A stretch of DNA of 58,850 nt, from NCBI GenBank assembly GCA_012514775.1, contig JAAYZQ010000288.1, forward strand, positions 1 to 58,850, read 5' to 3'. A program made the position numbers and the translations under genes. Positions within the stretch are counted from its first letter, which is position 1; every line of letters begins with the position of its first letter. This DNA comes from Anaerolineaceae bacterium (GTDB taxonomy: Bacteria > Chloroflexota > Anaerolineae > JAAYZQ01). Of this stretch, positions 36,751 through 44,647 are shown one piece after another. The notes under the pieces were generated by a model. The model was not told where the DNA came from and made no database searches. It worked only from the letters and a program-made list of their open reading frames with translations.

Positions 36751-37520
36751 TGGCATCCCGCGAGGCAGAGAGTACAGCAGCCAGGGTCCCCCCGGTGGGG
36801 ACCCTGGCTTTTGTCGACGCCGGCAAAGACGTGGAGGGTGCCCGGGTCGAGGGCCGCTTTCTTGCCCGCGACAATCGCTTCCGGGTGACCGTCGAGGTAG
36901 GGGGGCGGCTCCTGGCGGCCCACCTGCCCTGCTCGGGCCGCCTGGGCGAGCTGCTGCTTCCCGGGCGCCGGGTGATCCTGGCGCGCCGCCTCCGCGCGGG
37001 GCGCAAGACGGGATACGATCTCGTCCTGGTCCAGGACGGCGAGCAGTGGGTCTCGGTGGATACCCGCCTTCCCAATCGCCTGGTGGCGATGGCGCTCCGC
37101 GATGGCCGCCTGGCGCCGCTGACCGGCTATGACCTGGTGCGGCCCGAAGTTCCCTTTGGCCGCAGCCGGCTGGACTTTCGCCTGGAAGCCGAGGGGCGGC
37201 CCTCCTGCCTGGTGGAGGTCAAGTCGGTGACGCTGCTCATCGATGGGTTGGGTTGTTTTCCCGACGCCGTGACAGAGCGCGGCCGGCGCCACCTCCTGGA
37301 GCTGGCCTCCGCCGTTGAGGCGGGCTACCGGGCCGTGGCCCTGTTCGTTGTGCAGCGCGGCGACGCCCAGGGCGTGCGCCCCCACGACGAGGCCGATCCG
37401 GCCTTCGGCCGCGCCCTGCGCGAGGCGGCGAAACGGGGTGTGGAGGTCTATGCCTACGGCTGCCGGGTAGAGCCGGACCGCGTCGAGATCGCAGATCGCC
37501 TGCCGGTCCTGATGGCCTAG
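36750..37520 (+). CDS. sfsA: SfsA family protein
   Basis: A 256-residue SfsA-like protein: VEGRFLARDNRFRVTVEV, HLPCSGRLGELL, WVSVDTRLPNRLV, SRLDFRLE, CLVEVKSVTLL and FPDAVTERGRRHLLEL are the family blocks, which include a nuclease-like core with conserved Asp/Glu/Lys. First described as a sugar fermentation stimulation protein; real role unclear. The ATG at 36750 overlaps the rtcB stop (TGATG), but the first 27 residues precede the conserved domain and contain a terminator-like hairpin, so a GTG at 36831 is a serious alternative start. Confidence 0.85.
   Translation: MASREAESTAARVPPVGTLAFVDAGKDVEGARVEGRFLARDNRFRVTVEVGGRLLAAHLPCSGRLGELLLPGRRVILARRLRAGRKTGYDLVLVQDGEQWVSVDTRLPNRLVAMALRDGRLAPLTGYDLVRPEVPFGRSRLDFRLEAEGRPSCLVEVKSVTLLIDGLGCFPDAVTERGRRHLLELASAVEAGYRAVALFVVQRGDAQGVRPHDEADPAFGRALREAAKRGVEVYAYGCRVEPDRVEIADRLPVLMA
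36779..36812 (+). terminator. Terminator-like hairpin after rtcB, inside the 5' end of sfsA
   Basis: A 13-bp perfect stem AGCCAGGGTCCCC/GGGGACCCTGGCT with a 5-base loop is followed by TTTT (36809-36812). It starts 29 bases after the rtcB stop. Confidence 0.5.
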
Positions 37521-37532
37521 CGCAGCCGGCCT

Positions 37533-38636
37533 CTATGCCTGGTCGGGGTCGCCTTTCGGTCGGGCCGGCAACGTGGCAGCCAGTTGCTGAAGCCTGTCGG
37601 TCGCGGTCCGGAGATCGGCGGCCAGTGCCTCCAGTTCCTGTTGTGTGGCTGCCAGCAGCGCCTGGTCTGTCGCCGCCGGCGTGGCTGCCCGGGCACTCGT
37701 GTAGGCGCGCGCGTTGTGCACGGCGATGGCTGCGTATTCGGCCAGGCCGTTCAGCCACTCCGCGTCGCCCTCCACAAACGGTGACTCGTCCGGCCGTCGC
37801 GCGGCCATGAGCACCCCCACGGTTTCCTGCTGCCAGCGCAGCGGGGTGGCGACCGCCGGCCCCAGGGCGCTGCCGATAAGCTCAAAAAGGGCGGGATCGC
37901 CCGGACCACGGGCGCGGATCTCGGCCTCGCCCATGGCGGCAACCTCCACCGCCAGGCCGCTGTCTACCGGCACGTCCACCAGGTAGGCCCGGGGATCGTG
38001 GGGCCCGCGAAGGGCGCGCAGGCGCAGGTGTCGCCCTTCGACCGGCAGGTAGAGGCAGGCATAGTCGGACCGCGTGACATAGATGGCTGCCTCTACGGCC
38101 CGCACGTAGACCCTCTCCAGGTCCAACTGGGCAACCAGAGCCTTGCCGACGCGGTTCAGGATGTTCATGTCGCGCATCCAGCGCTCCATCTGCCGCGTCA
38201 GGGGCATCGCTTGCTCCATGTCTTCGCGGGCGGGGGCGCGGGTTGCGGCCTGCGCCGGCTGGCCGGTATGCGCACCCAGGGCCTTTTCGATGGCCCGCAG
38301 CATATCCGCCGTATCGTAAGGCTTGACCACGTAGGCCGCGGCGCCCAGGCTCAACGCCTGATGGGCTACCTGCTCCGAGCCGTAGAATGTGGTGAGGATG
38401 ACGGGGATCGAGACTTTTTGCTGGCGCAAGGCCGCCAGGACTTCCAGCCCGTCCATCTTGGGCATGTTGAGGTCCATGATGACCAGGTCAGGCCGGTCGG
38501 CGAGAATGCGCCGTAGCCCCCGCTGGCCATCCATGGCCGTCAGGACTTGATAGCCCTGGGGCTTGAGCACATTGTTGGCCAGGTGAACAATGTTCTCCCG
38601 GCGGTCTTCGACGATCAGAACGGTCTCACCTGCCAT
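37533..38636 (-). CDS. Response regulator receiver protein with GAF domain
   Basis: A 367-residue signalling protein. The receiver domain (about 1-120) is canonical, with acidic residues in VLIVEDRRENI, the phospho-Asp in DLVIMDLNMPKMDG, and the Lys in YVVKPYD. After an Ala/Pro linker a GAF domain spans about 150-310, followed by a C-terminal helix that looks like a coiled coil. There is no DNA-binding or enzymatic output domain, so it probably acts by protein contact. The ATG at 38636 overlaps the surE stop by 11 bases, so the two are coupled. It converges on sfsA with a 12-base gap and no clear terminator. Confidence 0.9.
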   Translation of the reverse strand: MAGETVLIVEDRRENIVHLANNVLKPQGYQVLTAMDGQRGLRRILADRPDLVIMDLNMPKMDGLEVLAALRQQKVSIPVILTTFYGSEQVAHQALSLGAAAYVVKPYDTADMLRAIEKALGAHTGQPAQAATRAPAREDMEQAMPLTRQMERWMRDMNILNRVGKALVAQLDLERVYVRAVEAAIYVTRSDYACLYLPVEGRHLRLRALRGPHDPRAYLVDVPVDSGLAVEVAAMGEAEIRARGPGDPALFELIGSALGPAVATPLRWQQETVGVLMAARRPDESPFVEGDAEWLNGLAEYAAIAVHNARAYTSARAATPAATDQALLAATQQELEALAADLRTATDRLQQLAATLPARPKGDPDQA

Positions 38637-39459
38637 GTTCTTCCTCCTCGGGGGGCTCAAGCAGGGCTTGCAGGTCGCTCAGGAGCACCCGCGACGTCAG
38701 GTCGAGGCTGATGGGGGTCACGGCGACGACGCGGTCTACCATGAGGGCATGCACGTCAGAATCGGCCTCCAGCCGGTCGAAATCCACCGAGATGCCGTAA
38801 TTCAGCCGCCGCTTCTCGGCCAGGTGCGTGCGGCCGCTGTGCAGTGCGCGGAAATAGCTCTCGCGGGAAAGACGGGTCACGCGCCACACGGTCGCGGGCG
38901 TGGCATCGTCGGGCACGTCCAGCTTCAGGACATCCACGTCGGGCGGCATCCGTTTTTCCAGGAGCTGGGCTGCAAAGTAGCGGGTGAAATGCGCCGCCGT
39001 CGAGAAGTCGATCTTTTCCGAATGCTGGCGGTGATACATCTGGTCCGTTTCCAGGCTGGCAGCCAGCGCCGGCACCCCGTCGGCGGCGGCCTCCATGGCC
39101 GCCCCCAGGGTGCCCGAGGAGGTAACCCTGTTGCCTACGTTTTCGCCAAAGTTGATGCCCGAGACGCATAGCGCGGGCTTGCGGGGCACCAGCTCCAGGA
39201 GGGCATGGAGCACCACCTGGGCCGGTGAGGCGTGGATCGTGTAGGCCAAAACCTCCTGGCCGTCAACGGCACAGTCGACGCGCGCAATGACGCCTTCGTC
39301 GTAAGAAAACAGGCTGCGGCCGGCGCCGGTTTGTTGTTCGAGGGGGGCCGCGACGATCACGTCGCCCAGGGGAAGGACGGCGCGAACGGCAGCGTCCAGG
39401 CCCGGTGAGCGCACACCATCATCGCAGGTTACCAGGATGAGAGGTCGCTCGCTAGACAT
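38626..39459 (-). CDS. surE: SurE family 5'/3'-nucleotidase (survival protein)
   Basis: A 277-residue SurE-like metal-dependent phosphatase. The N-terminal metal motif reads LVTCDDGVRSPGL, keeping the Asp pair but with Cys where most family members have Asn. The Ser of GAGRSLF and CVSGINFGENVGN supply the other ligands. The family hydrolyses nucleoside monophosphates. The start is ATG at 39459 behind GGAGG, and an extended -10 promoter lies at 39494-39502. Confidence 0.9.
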   Translation of the reverse strand: MSSERPLILVTCDDGVRSPGLDAAVRAVLPLGDVIVAAPLEQQTGAGRSLFSYDEGVIARVDCAVDGQEVLAYTIHASPAQVVLHALLELVPRKPALCVSGINFGENVGNRVTSSGTLGAAMEAAADGVPALAASLETDQMYHRQHSEKIDFSTAAHFTRYFAAQLLEKRMPPDVDVLKLDVPDDATPATVWRVTRLSRESYFRALHSGRTHLAEKRRLNYGISVDFDRLEADSDVHALMVDRVVAVTPISLDLTSRVLLSDLQALLEPPEEEEHGR

Positions 39460-39493
39460 AAAAAGGGCCGCCTCCTTTATAGGATTTGGCCCC

Positions 39494-39502
39494 ATTATAC
39501 CA
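39494..39502 (-). promoter_or_regulatory. Extended -10 promoter of surE
   Basis: TGGTATAAT on the minus strand; no good -35. The leader to the surE ATG would be about 28 bases. Confidence 0.55.
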
Positions 39503-39561
39503 GATATTTCGGGCTGACGCACCTTTCATCGTGCCGCTTCTGGCGGCCGAGGTGCCGTGTA

Positions 39562-39924
39562 TCAGGCCGCCAGGGCCACCTCGTGGTGGTTCGTCTGCAG
39601 CTCGATGAGATTGGCCAGGTCCCTGGCCGACGGGGCCAGGTGGTGCTCGCCCGATACGACGATGACCCGGCTGGTGTCGACGTCCAGGCAGAGGAGGGGT
39701 ATGTCCGGCCGGTCGCGTAGGAAGGGGACGACAAACTGGATTCTCGAGTCCATGGAATCAAAGATAATGAGGTCAGGTCCCAGCACTTTCAGCTTTTCGA
39801 CTACGTCGTTCACGGAGGAATGGATTCGCACCAGTCCCAGATCGCGTCTGCCTTGCAGGCTGGCTTCGATGGAGTCAATAAACAGTGAATCGCCAAATAG
39901 GACCACGACCCTCGATTTCTTCAC
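39562..39924 (-). CDS. Atypical receiver-like protein A (paralog of 53126-53590)
   Basis: A 120-residue protein with alternating strand/helix pattern of a response-regulator receiver. It keeps an Asp (D56) in PDLIIFD at the phospho-acceptor position, but the N-terminal acidic pair is replaced by LFGDSLFIDSIEA and the conserved Thr/Ser-Lys end by VSGEHHLAPSA. The same blocks occur in the protein at 53126-53590, so these are paralogs of a family I cannot name. GTG start at 39924; the open frame extends upstream to 40155, but that part has no receiver-like sequence. It lies downstream of the ECF/DUF5667 pair. Confidence 0.75.
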   Translation of the reverse strand: MKKSRVVVLFGDSLFIDSIEASLQGRRDLGLVRIHSSVNDVVEKLKVLGPDLIIFDSMDSRIQFVVPFLRDRPDIPLLCLDVDTSRVIVVSGEHHLAPSARDLANLIELQTNHHEVALAA

Positions 39925-40162
39925 CTCATACCCCCATCTTTCGGTGCGCGCCGCGGGCCGTCTCGTCGCGACGGGCGCAGGACTTTGGAAGTGCCTGGCT
40001 CCCTGCTGGCACCCGTCGCTGGCCTTCCCCCGGACATCGGTGCCCTTCACGAGAGGGTCGGTGTCAACCAGCCACTGCGTACTGCCGAGAGCCAGGCAAT
40101 TGGTTTGCCTGGCGGTGCGGCCCATCCGGATGCGCCGCACCGCCGATGGTCTCATTGCTCTG

Positions 40163-41242
40163 TTACGGCTTGCCCTTGCCTCCGCTGCCGGATTGAGAGT
40201 CCCCCGGGTCTTTATTGCCGGGTCCGGCGCTGTTCTTCCCCCCGTCTTCCGAGGGGCCCGGGCCGGGCTGTTCTTCAGAGGGGCCCTGTCCGCTCGTCTC
40301 GTCCGGGGCCTCTGGCCCCGGTCCCGGACCCGCGCTCACGGGCGCGTCGCTGCCGGTGGGCGTTTCCTCGGGCTTGGGGCCTGGTCCGGCCGGCGTGTCG
40401 CCTTTGGGCTTGGAGCCCTCACTCCCCTGGGGCCCGAGACCTGGCTGATCGGCCGGGTTTGGCATGTCTGCGGGATCCTTGGGCACGCCGAATCGACCAC
40501 GATACTGCTCACCCTGCGCTTCTCCCCTTCCTGCTTGCAGCTCTTGCCGCAACTGCTCGGTCTCGCGGGCCAGTTCGCGCAGCGGTTCTCTCTCGGTGTC
40601 GGTTTCTGACAGCCCCGCCATGGCCTGTACGACGCGCCGGTGCCAGTTCTCGATCCTGGCCTCGTGCTGTTGCATAACCTGGAGTGGCGCCTGCACTTCT
40701 TCGCCCACCGTTTCCAGGGCCATGCCGACGTGCTTCTGCAGCATCTGGTTGGTCGGCTGATCGATACCCTGGCCGGTTTCCATGGTCACGGCGACCTCGT
40801 TCAGCCGCTCCTCAACGGCGTCGAGGGCCAGGTCCATCCGGGCCTCTGGATCGTTGGTCCACTTCATACGCTGTTCGGTGACAAGCAGCTTGAGGCCGTA
40901 GAGAGGGTCTCCCGGCAGACTGCTGGCCATGGCCTGCCCCGCGCCAAAGAGCAGGCCCACGACCAGGACAGCAATGGTGACGCTGGCGATCATCCTGGCG
41001 GGGCCGGCCAAAGGCCAGAAGTATCCCCGGCGGCTAGTCTTGCGGTCCCTCAGTGCCGCGGCCTGGCCCAAAAAGCGCTGGCGACCGGGCGCCAGGTTGT
41101 GGGGCGCCGGGGGAGGCGGTTCTGCCAGTGCGGACAATCGCTGCGCAGTTTGGATCAGAGGATTGAGCGGGCCCTCGACCGTTTCTCCCCGGGCTGCTCG
41201 TTCCAGGGCCTGCTCTAACTGGTTGGCTCGCTTGCTGCTCAT
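40163..41242 (-). CDS. DUF5667-domain membrane protein, candidate anti-sigma partner
   Basis: A 359-residue protein. The cytoplasmic N-terminus of about 75 residues (MSSKRANQLEQALERAARGE start) leads to one transmembrane helix near 82-105, then the DUF5667 helical domain (SLPGDPLYGLKLLVTEQRMK, MDLALDAVEERLNEV). From about residue 240 it is a Pro/Gly/Glu/Ser-rich tail, presumably a flexible outer segment. Genes of this type follow ECF sigma factors, which suggests a membrane-bound regulator of sigma activity, but that role is inference. ATG at 41242 with AGAGGAGAAC; it lies inside the 3' end of the sigma gene frame. Confidence 0.8.
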   Translation of the reverse strand: MSSKRANQLEQALERAARGETVEGPLNPLIQTAQRLSALAEPPPPAPHNLAPGRQRFLGQAAALRDRKTSRRGYFWPLAGPARMIASVTIAVLVVGLLFGAGQAMASSLPGDPLYGLKLLVTEQRMKWTNDPEARMDLALDAVEERLNEVAVTMETGQGIDQPTNQMLQKHVGMALETVGEEVQAPLQVMQQHEARIENWHRRVVQAMAGLSETDTEREPLRELARETEQLRQELQAGRGEAQGEQYRGRFGVPKDPADMPNPADQPGLGPQGSEGSKPKGDTPAGPGPKPEETPTGSDAPVSAGPGPGPEAPDETSGQGPSEEQPGPGPSEDGGKNSAGPGNKDPGDSQSGSGGKGKP

Positions 41243-41786
41243 GTCTGTTCTCCTCTCGCTCCAGTAGCTTCTGGAGGCGCTCGATGGCACGGAACTGGAG
41301 GAGCTTGATGGCGCCCTTGCTCTTGCCGAGCAGCCGGCCAATCTCTTCCAGCTTTAACCCCTGGCCAAAGCGGAGCAGGATAACCTGCTGCTGGCCCGGC
41401 GTGAGCTGGCTGATGGCCTGCCGGAGCTGCTCCCCGAGGTGGCAGCGTTCCAACCGATTCAGAGATGACTCGGCATTCGCGACGATCTCTTCGTCCAGGG
41501 GCAGCTCGGTCTTTTTTGCCCGCTCCCGAAAGTGGTCCATGGCCAGGTTGTGCGCCACGCGGTAGAGCCAACCTTGAAGTTGTTCTCTCGGCGCACGCGC
41601 CGTGTCGAGCGACTCCAGGAACTTGACAAAGACCTCGCTCGTCAAGTCCTCGGCCAGTTGCACATCTCCCAGGTAGCGGTACAGATAGGCATAGATCGTA
41701 GCTGCATGCCGATCATAGATCTCGGCCAGTGCCCGGGCATCGTTTTGGCGCGCCTGCTGGAGCACGGTTCGATCGCTTGCTGCCAA
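41034..41786 (-). CDS. ECF-type RNA polymerase sigma factor
   Basis: Region 2 (RHAATIYAYLYRYLGDVQLA, EDLTSEVFVKFLESL) and region 4 (LTPGQQQVILLRFGQGLKLE, EIGRLLGKSKGAIKLLQFRA) are clear. The sigma fold ends near residue 183, but no stop occurs until residue 250, so the last 209 bases overlap the DUF5667 gene in another frame and encode a Pro/Gly/Arg-rich tail. TTG start at 41786 behind GAGAGGAG. An ECF-type promoter just upstream suggests autoregulation. It follows the 33-heme cytochrome gene by 80 bases. Confidence 0.9.
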   Translation of the reverse strand: MAASDRTVLQQARQNDARALAEIYDRHAATIYAYLYRYLGDVQLAEDLTSEVFVKFLESLDTARAPREQLQGWLYRVAHNLAMDHFRERAKKTELPLDEEIVANAESSLNRLERCHLGEQLRQAISQLTPGQQQVILLRFGQGLKLEEIGRLLGKSKGAIKLLQFRAIERLQKLLEREENRHEQQASQPVRAGPGTSSPGRNGRGPAQSSDPNCAAIVRTGRTASPGAPQPGARSPALFGPGRGTEGPQD

Positions 41787-41806
41787 AAGTTGCTCCTCTC
41801 ACTCAA

Positions 41807-41833
41807 TAGACGCCCGGGCTGGCAAAAGGTTAC
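41807..41833 (-). promoter_or_regulatory. ECF-type promoter of the sigma/DUF5667 pair
   Basis: On the minus strand GTAACC (41833-41828) and CGTCTA (41812-41807) are 15 bases apart. AACC...CGTC is the usual signature of promoters read by ECF sigma factors (spacing normally 16-17), so the sigma factor probably drives its own gene. Confidence 0.6.
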
Positions 41834-41866
41834 GGGTTTCTCCACATTTGACACATTTTTCCCCAC

Positions 41867-44647
41867 TCATGGCCGCGGGGGATTCGGTACCTGGTACTCG
41901 GGCGGCGGCGTCTGCGGGATGAATGGGTTGACCGCGGCATCGCCATTGCGGGATCCAGAGTACTCCCGGAATGGCACTCGCTCCGGCTCGATCTCGCCCG
42001 TGCCCGGGCTCAGCTCCGACCCAGGCGTTTCGACGAGCCACGTGTCGGTGGTGTGACACTTGGAGCACTGGCCCCGGGAATGGCCCGAGGGCCGGTCCGC
42101 CGAATGGCAGGCCACGCAGTTGGTATAGCCCGAGTGGTTAAAGGTGGCGTCTTCCCAGGAACCCGTCCCGTGGCAGTCAGAGCAGGAGCCGGGCCAGTGG
42201 CCGTCGGGGGCCGGGTGGCACGACGTGCAGTTGGAGAGGCCGTCGTGGGAAAACTCGTAATCAGGCCACGAAGTTGTGTTGTGACACAGCGAGCACTGAT
42301 CGTCATAGTGTTTGTCCGGAGCCGGGTGGCACGAGGCGCAGTCGCTGTCCGCCGGGTGGGGAACCTCGACGTTGCTCCAGTCGCAGGTGCAGTGACAATC
42401 AGAGCATTGGCCCGGCCAGTGACCTACCGGTGCGACGTGGCAGGAGATGCAGTCCACGAGGCCGGTGTGCGACACATCCAGCTGATGCCAGTCGGTTGTA
42501 TCGTGGCAGTCGAGGCAGGGCCCGGCATAGTGACCAGGAGGCGCCGCGTGGCACACAGTGCAGTCCAGGAGACCGTTGTGCACGGCGCTGGTGGTGCCCC
42601 AATCGGTGGTGTTGTGGCAGTCGGTGCAGGCATTGTTGTAGTGTCCGGCCGGCGCCTGGTGGCAGTCGACACAACTTGTGAGCCCACTGTGATTGATGTT
42701 GACCTGCTGCCAATCGCTCGTGTTGTGGCAGTTCTGGCAGCCGCCCGGGTAGTGCCCCGAGGGAGCCGGGTGGCAAGTGCTACAGGGGCTACCCCCGTCG
42801 TGATACAGATTGCCCGAGGTCCAGTCGTCTGAGCTGTGGCAGTTGGAGCACTGACGACCATAATGACCGGCAGGCGCGTCGCGGCGGTGGCAGTCGACAC
42901 AGTCCCTGAAGCCGCTATGGTTGAACCACGCCTGTGTCCAGTCCACGGTATTGTGGCAGTTGGAGCACTGGCCCCGGTAATGGTCGGCCTTGCTGTGACA
43001 CGACTGGCAGTCGGGCATGTCGGCGTGGTCGGGGGTTGCGCCTACCCAGTCAACGGTGTTGTGACACAGCGAGCACTGCCCGATGTAGTGCTCCAGAGGC
43101 CGGTCCTTGAGGTGGCAACTGGCACAGTCGGGAAGCCGGCTGTGATTGACGCTCACGTTTTGCCAGCCCTCTGTATTGTGGCAGAGGGTGCAATCGTAGT
43201 CATAGTGGTCAGCCTCGGCCGCATGGCATTCCACGCAGTTCCCGGCGGCGTGATCAAAGGTCATGTCCTGCCAGTCGGCGGTCGCGTGGCAGTCGGCGCA
43301 GCCGCTGTCAGGGTGATCGGCAGGCAGCTCGCTGCCTCCGTGGCAGGATGCGCAGTCATCCAGGCCGGTGTGGTCAAAGGCCACTCGCTGCCAGTCGTCG
43401 GTGCCGACGTGGCAGTTGCTGCACGTCTCGGGTCCCTGTTGCAGAAAGAGCGGGCGCGGCACCTCGCGGGCCAGGGCGGAAGGCATCCAGGCCGCGTACC
43501 ACACGTAGCTGTCCGGCCGCCAATAGTGGTCGGCCGGCACCTCGAGCTGGTGACAAACAACGCAATCGCTCCCATCAGCGTGATCGTACTCCACCGGTTC
43601 CCAGCTCCCCGTGGTGTGGCAGCCGGCGCAGTCGCCCACGTAGTGCCCATCCAGGTCGCTCCTGGCCTGATGGCATGCCTGGCAGTCCTCGTAGCCGTTG
43701 TGGTCGAAGGAGGTCACCCGCCAGTCGGTGGTGCTGGTGTGGCACGCGATGCAGCGATCGGGCTGTCCAGGGCCGGCGGCAAAGGGCGGCGAGACGATCT
43801 CGAAGGGCTGGCCAACGAGGGAGTAGGTGCTCCTGGGGCGGGCATAGTGGTCGGCCGGACGCTCGTCCAGGTGGCACGACTCGCACTCGACAACGCCGGC
43901 GTGGTCGAACTGCCGGGGATCCCAGCCGTCGGCAGAGTGACAGTCGTCGCAGGCGCCGCCAAAGTGCGCGGCATAGATCGTGCTGTCCGGCGCCGTATGG
44001 CAGCCCTCGCAGTCGCGCGCCGTGTCCACGTACTTGCCGTCCCCGTGGCACGCTTCGCACTCCACTTCCTGGTGGCCGGCCAGGAGAGGATAGGAATCGT
44101 GCTGAACGTCGGACCCGAGGAACGGGATCGGCTCGGCCTTGAGGAGCGAGTTGCCGGGTGGTGCGGGGACGGTGGCCTGCTGTACGGCGGGGGTCTGCTG
44201 CAGGGCGAGGACCGTGGCCGTAAGGCTCACGAGCACGGGCTCTTCCTGCATGGTCGCTTCGACGCCCGTCAACACGACCTCGGCCTGGGCCAGGATCGCC
44301 TTGAACCTGCCGAACAGGGCCTCTTGCCTGGCTTCTGGCGCGGCCTCCACGCGGCGCTGCGCCTGCTCCACTGCGGCCTGCAGTGCCACGCCTGCGGCGC
44401 GCAGGTGGTCCGGCTCCTCGGCACGGGCCAGGTCCGCGAGCCGGCGCTCGGCCAGGTCCATGGCCACCTCGGCGCGGCGCGCGTCGCCCGAGCTGAGCTG
44501 AAGGCGCCACTGCTCGGCCCTGTGCTGTACGGGGTAGAATGGCCCGCCCTGATGCAGAGGATACAGCTCGGAGAGCACGATGAGGGCAAAGAGGACCATC
44601 GTTGCCAGCACGTTCAGGGCCCCAAAGGCAATCAGGAGTTTTTTCAT
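41867..44647 (-). CDS. Giant membrane-anchored multiheme cytochrome c, 33 CxxCH motifs
   Basis: A 926-residue protein. One N-terminal helix (about 5-26) probably anchors it in the membrane. Residues 28-125 are helical and resemble DUF5667 (FYPVQHRAEQWRLQLSS, VAMDLAERRLADLARAE). From residue 197 to about 870 there are 33 CxxCH heme sites. The C-terminal half is a tandem of modules of 37 residues with the pattern CxxCH-NTxDW-(x6)-HxG-(x3)-CxxCH-xAPxGHY, so each pair of hemes comes with two extra His that can act as distal ligands. A Pro-rich tail of about 55 residues ends the protein. It is the last cytochrome in the cyt b-Rieske cluster and is best read as a long electron wire reaching from the membrane outwards. 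Coupled to the preceding gene by ATGA. Confidence 0.93.
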   Translation of the reverse strand: MKKLLIAFGALNVLATMVLFALIVLSELYPLHQGGPFYPVQHRAEQWRLQLSSGDARRAEVAMDLAERRLADLARAEEPDHLRAAGVALQAAVEQAQRRVEAAPEARQEALFGRFKAILAQAEVVLTGVEATMQEEPVLVSLTATVLALQQTPAVQQATVPAPPGNSLLKAEPIPFLGSDVQHDSYPLLAGHQEVECEACHGDGKYVDTARDCEGCHTAPDSTIYAAHFGGACDDCHSADGWDPRQFDHAGVVECESCHLDERPADHYARPRSTYSLVGQPFEIVSPPFAAGPGQPDRCIACHTSTTDWRVTSFDHNGYEDCQACHQARSDLDGHYVGDCAGCHTTGSWEPVEYDHADGSDCVVCHQLEVPADHYWRPDSYVWYAAWMPSALAREVPRPLFLQQGPETCSNCHVGTDDWQRVAFDHTGLDDCASCHGGSELPADHPDSGCADCHATADWQDMTFDHAAGNCVECHAAEADHYDYDCTLCHNTEGWQNVSVNHSRLPDCASCHLKDRPLEHYIGQCSLCHNTVDWVGATPDHADMPDCQSCHSKADHYRGQCSNCHNTVDWTQAWFNHSGFRDCVDCHRRDAPAGHYGRQCSNCHSSDDWTSGNLYHDGGSPCSTCHPAPSGHYPGGCQNCHNTSDWQQVNINHSGLTSCVDCHQAPAGHYNNACTDCHNTTDWGTTSAVHNGLLDCTVCHAAPPGHYAGPCLDCHDTTDWHQLDVSHTGLVDCISCHVAPVGHWPGQCSDCHCTCDWSNVEVPHPADSDCASCHPAPDKHYDDQCSLCHNTTSWPDYEFSHDGLSNCTSCHPAPDGHWPGSCSDCHGTGSWEDATFNHSGYTNCVACHSADRPSGHSRGQCSKCHTTDTWLVETPGSELSPGTGEIEPERVPFREYSGSRNGDAAVNPFIPQTPPPEYQVPNPPRP

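Noticed and set aside
39925..40155. N-terminal extension of receiver-like protein A (frame open to 40155)
   Set aside because: The extra 77 codons read as Arg/Pro/Ala-rich sequence without receiver pattern, and a GTG with a fair ribosome site begins exactly at the conserved part.
39925..40162. Possible c-di-GMP (GEMM-type) riboswitch upstream of receiver-like protein A on the minus strand
   Set aside because: It contains GGCAAACC and a later CACCGATG, but the GGCAAACC is locked in a perfect 9-bp hairpin and the conserved GACGCAAAGCC and tetraloop receptor are missing. I see two hairpins and no clear promoter here.
41900..43300. Direct DNA repeats of about 111 bp, CRISPR- or satellite-like at first sight
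   Set aside because: They are in-frame codons for the two-heme modules of the 33-heme cytochrome and are diverged at the DNA level.
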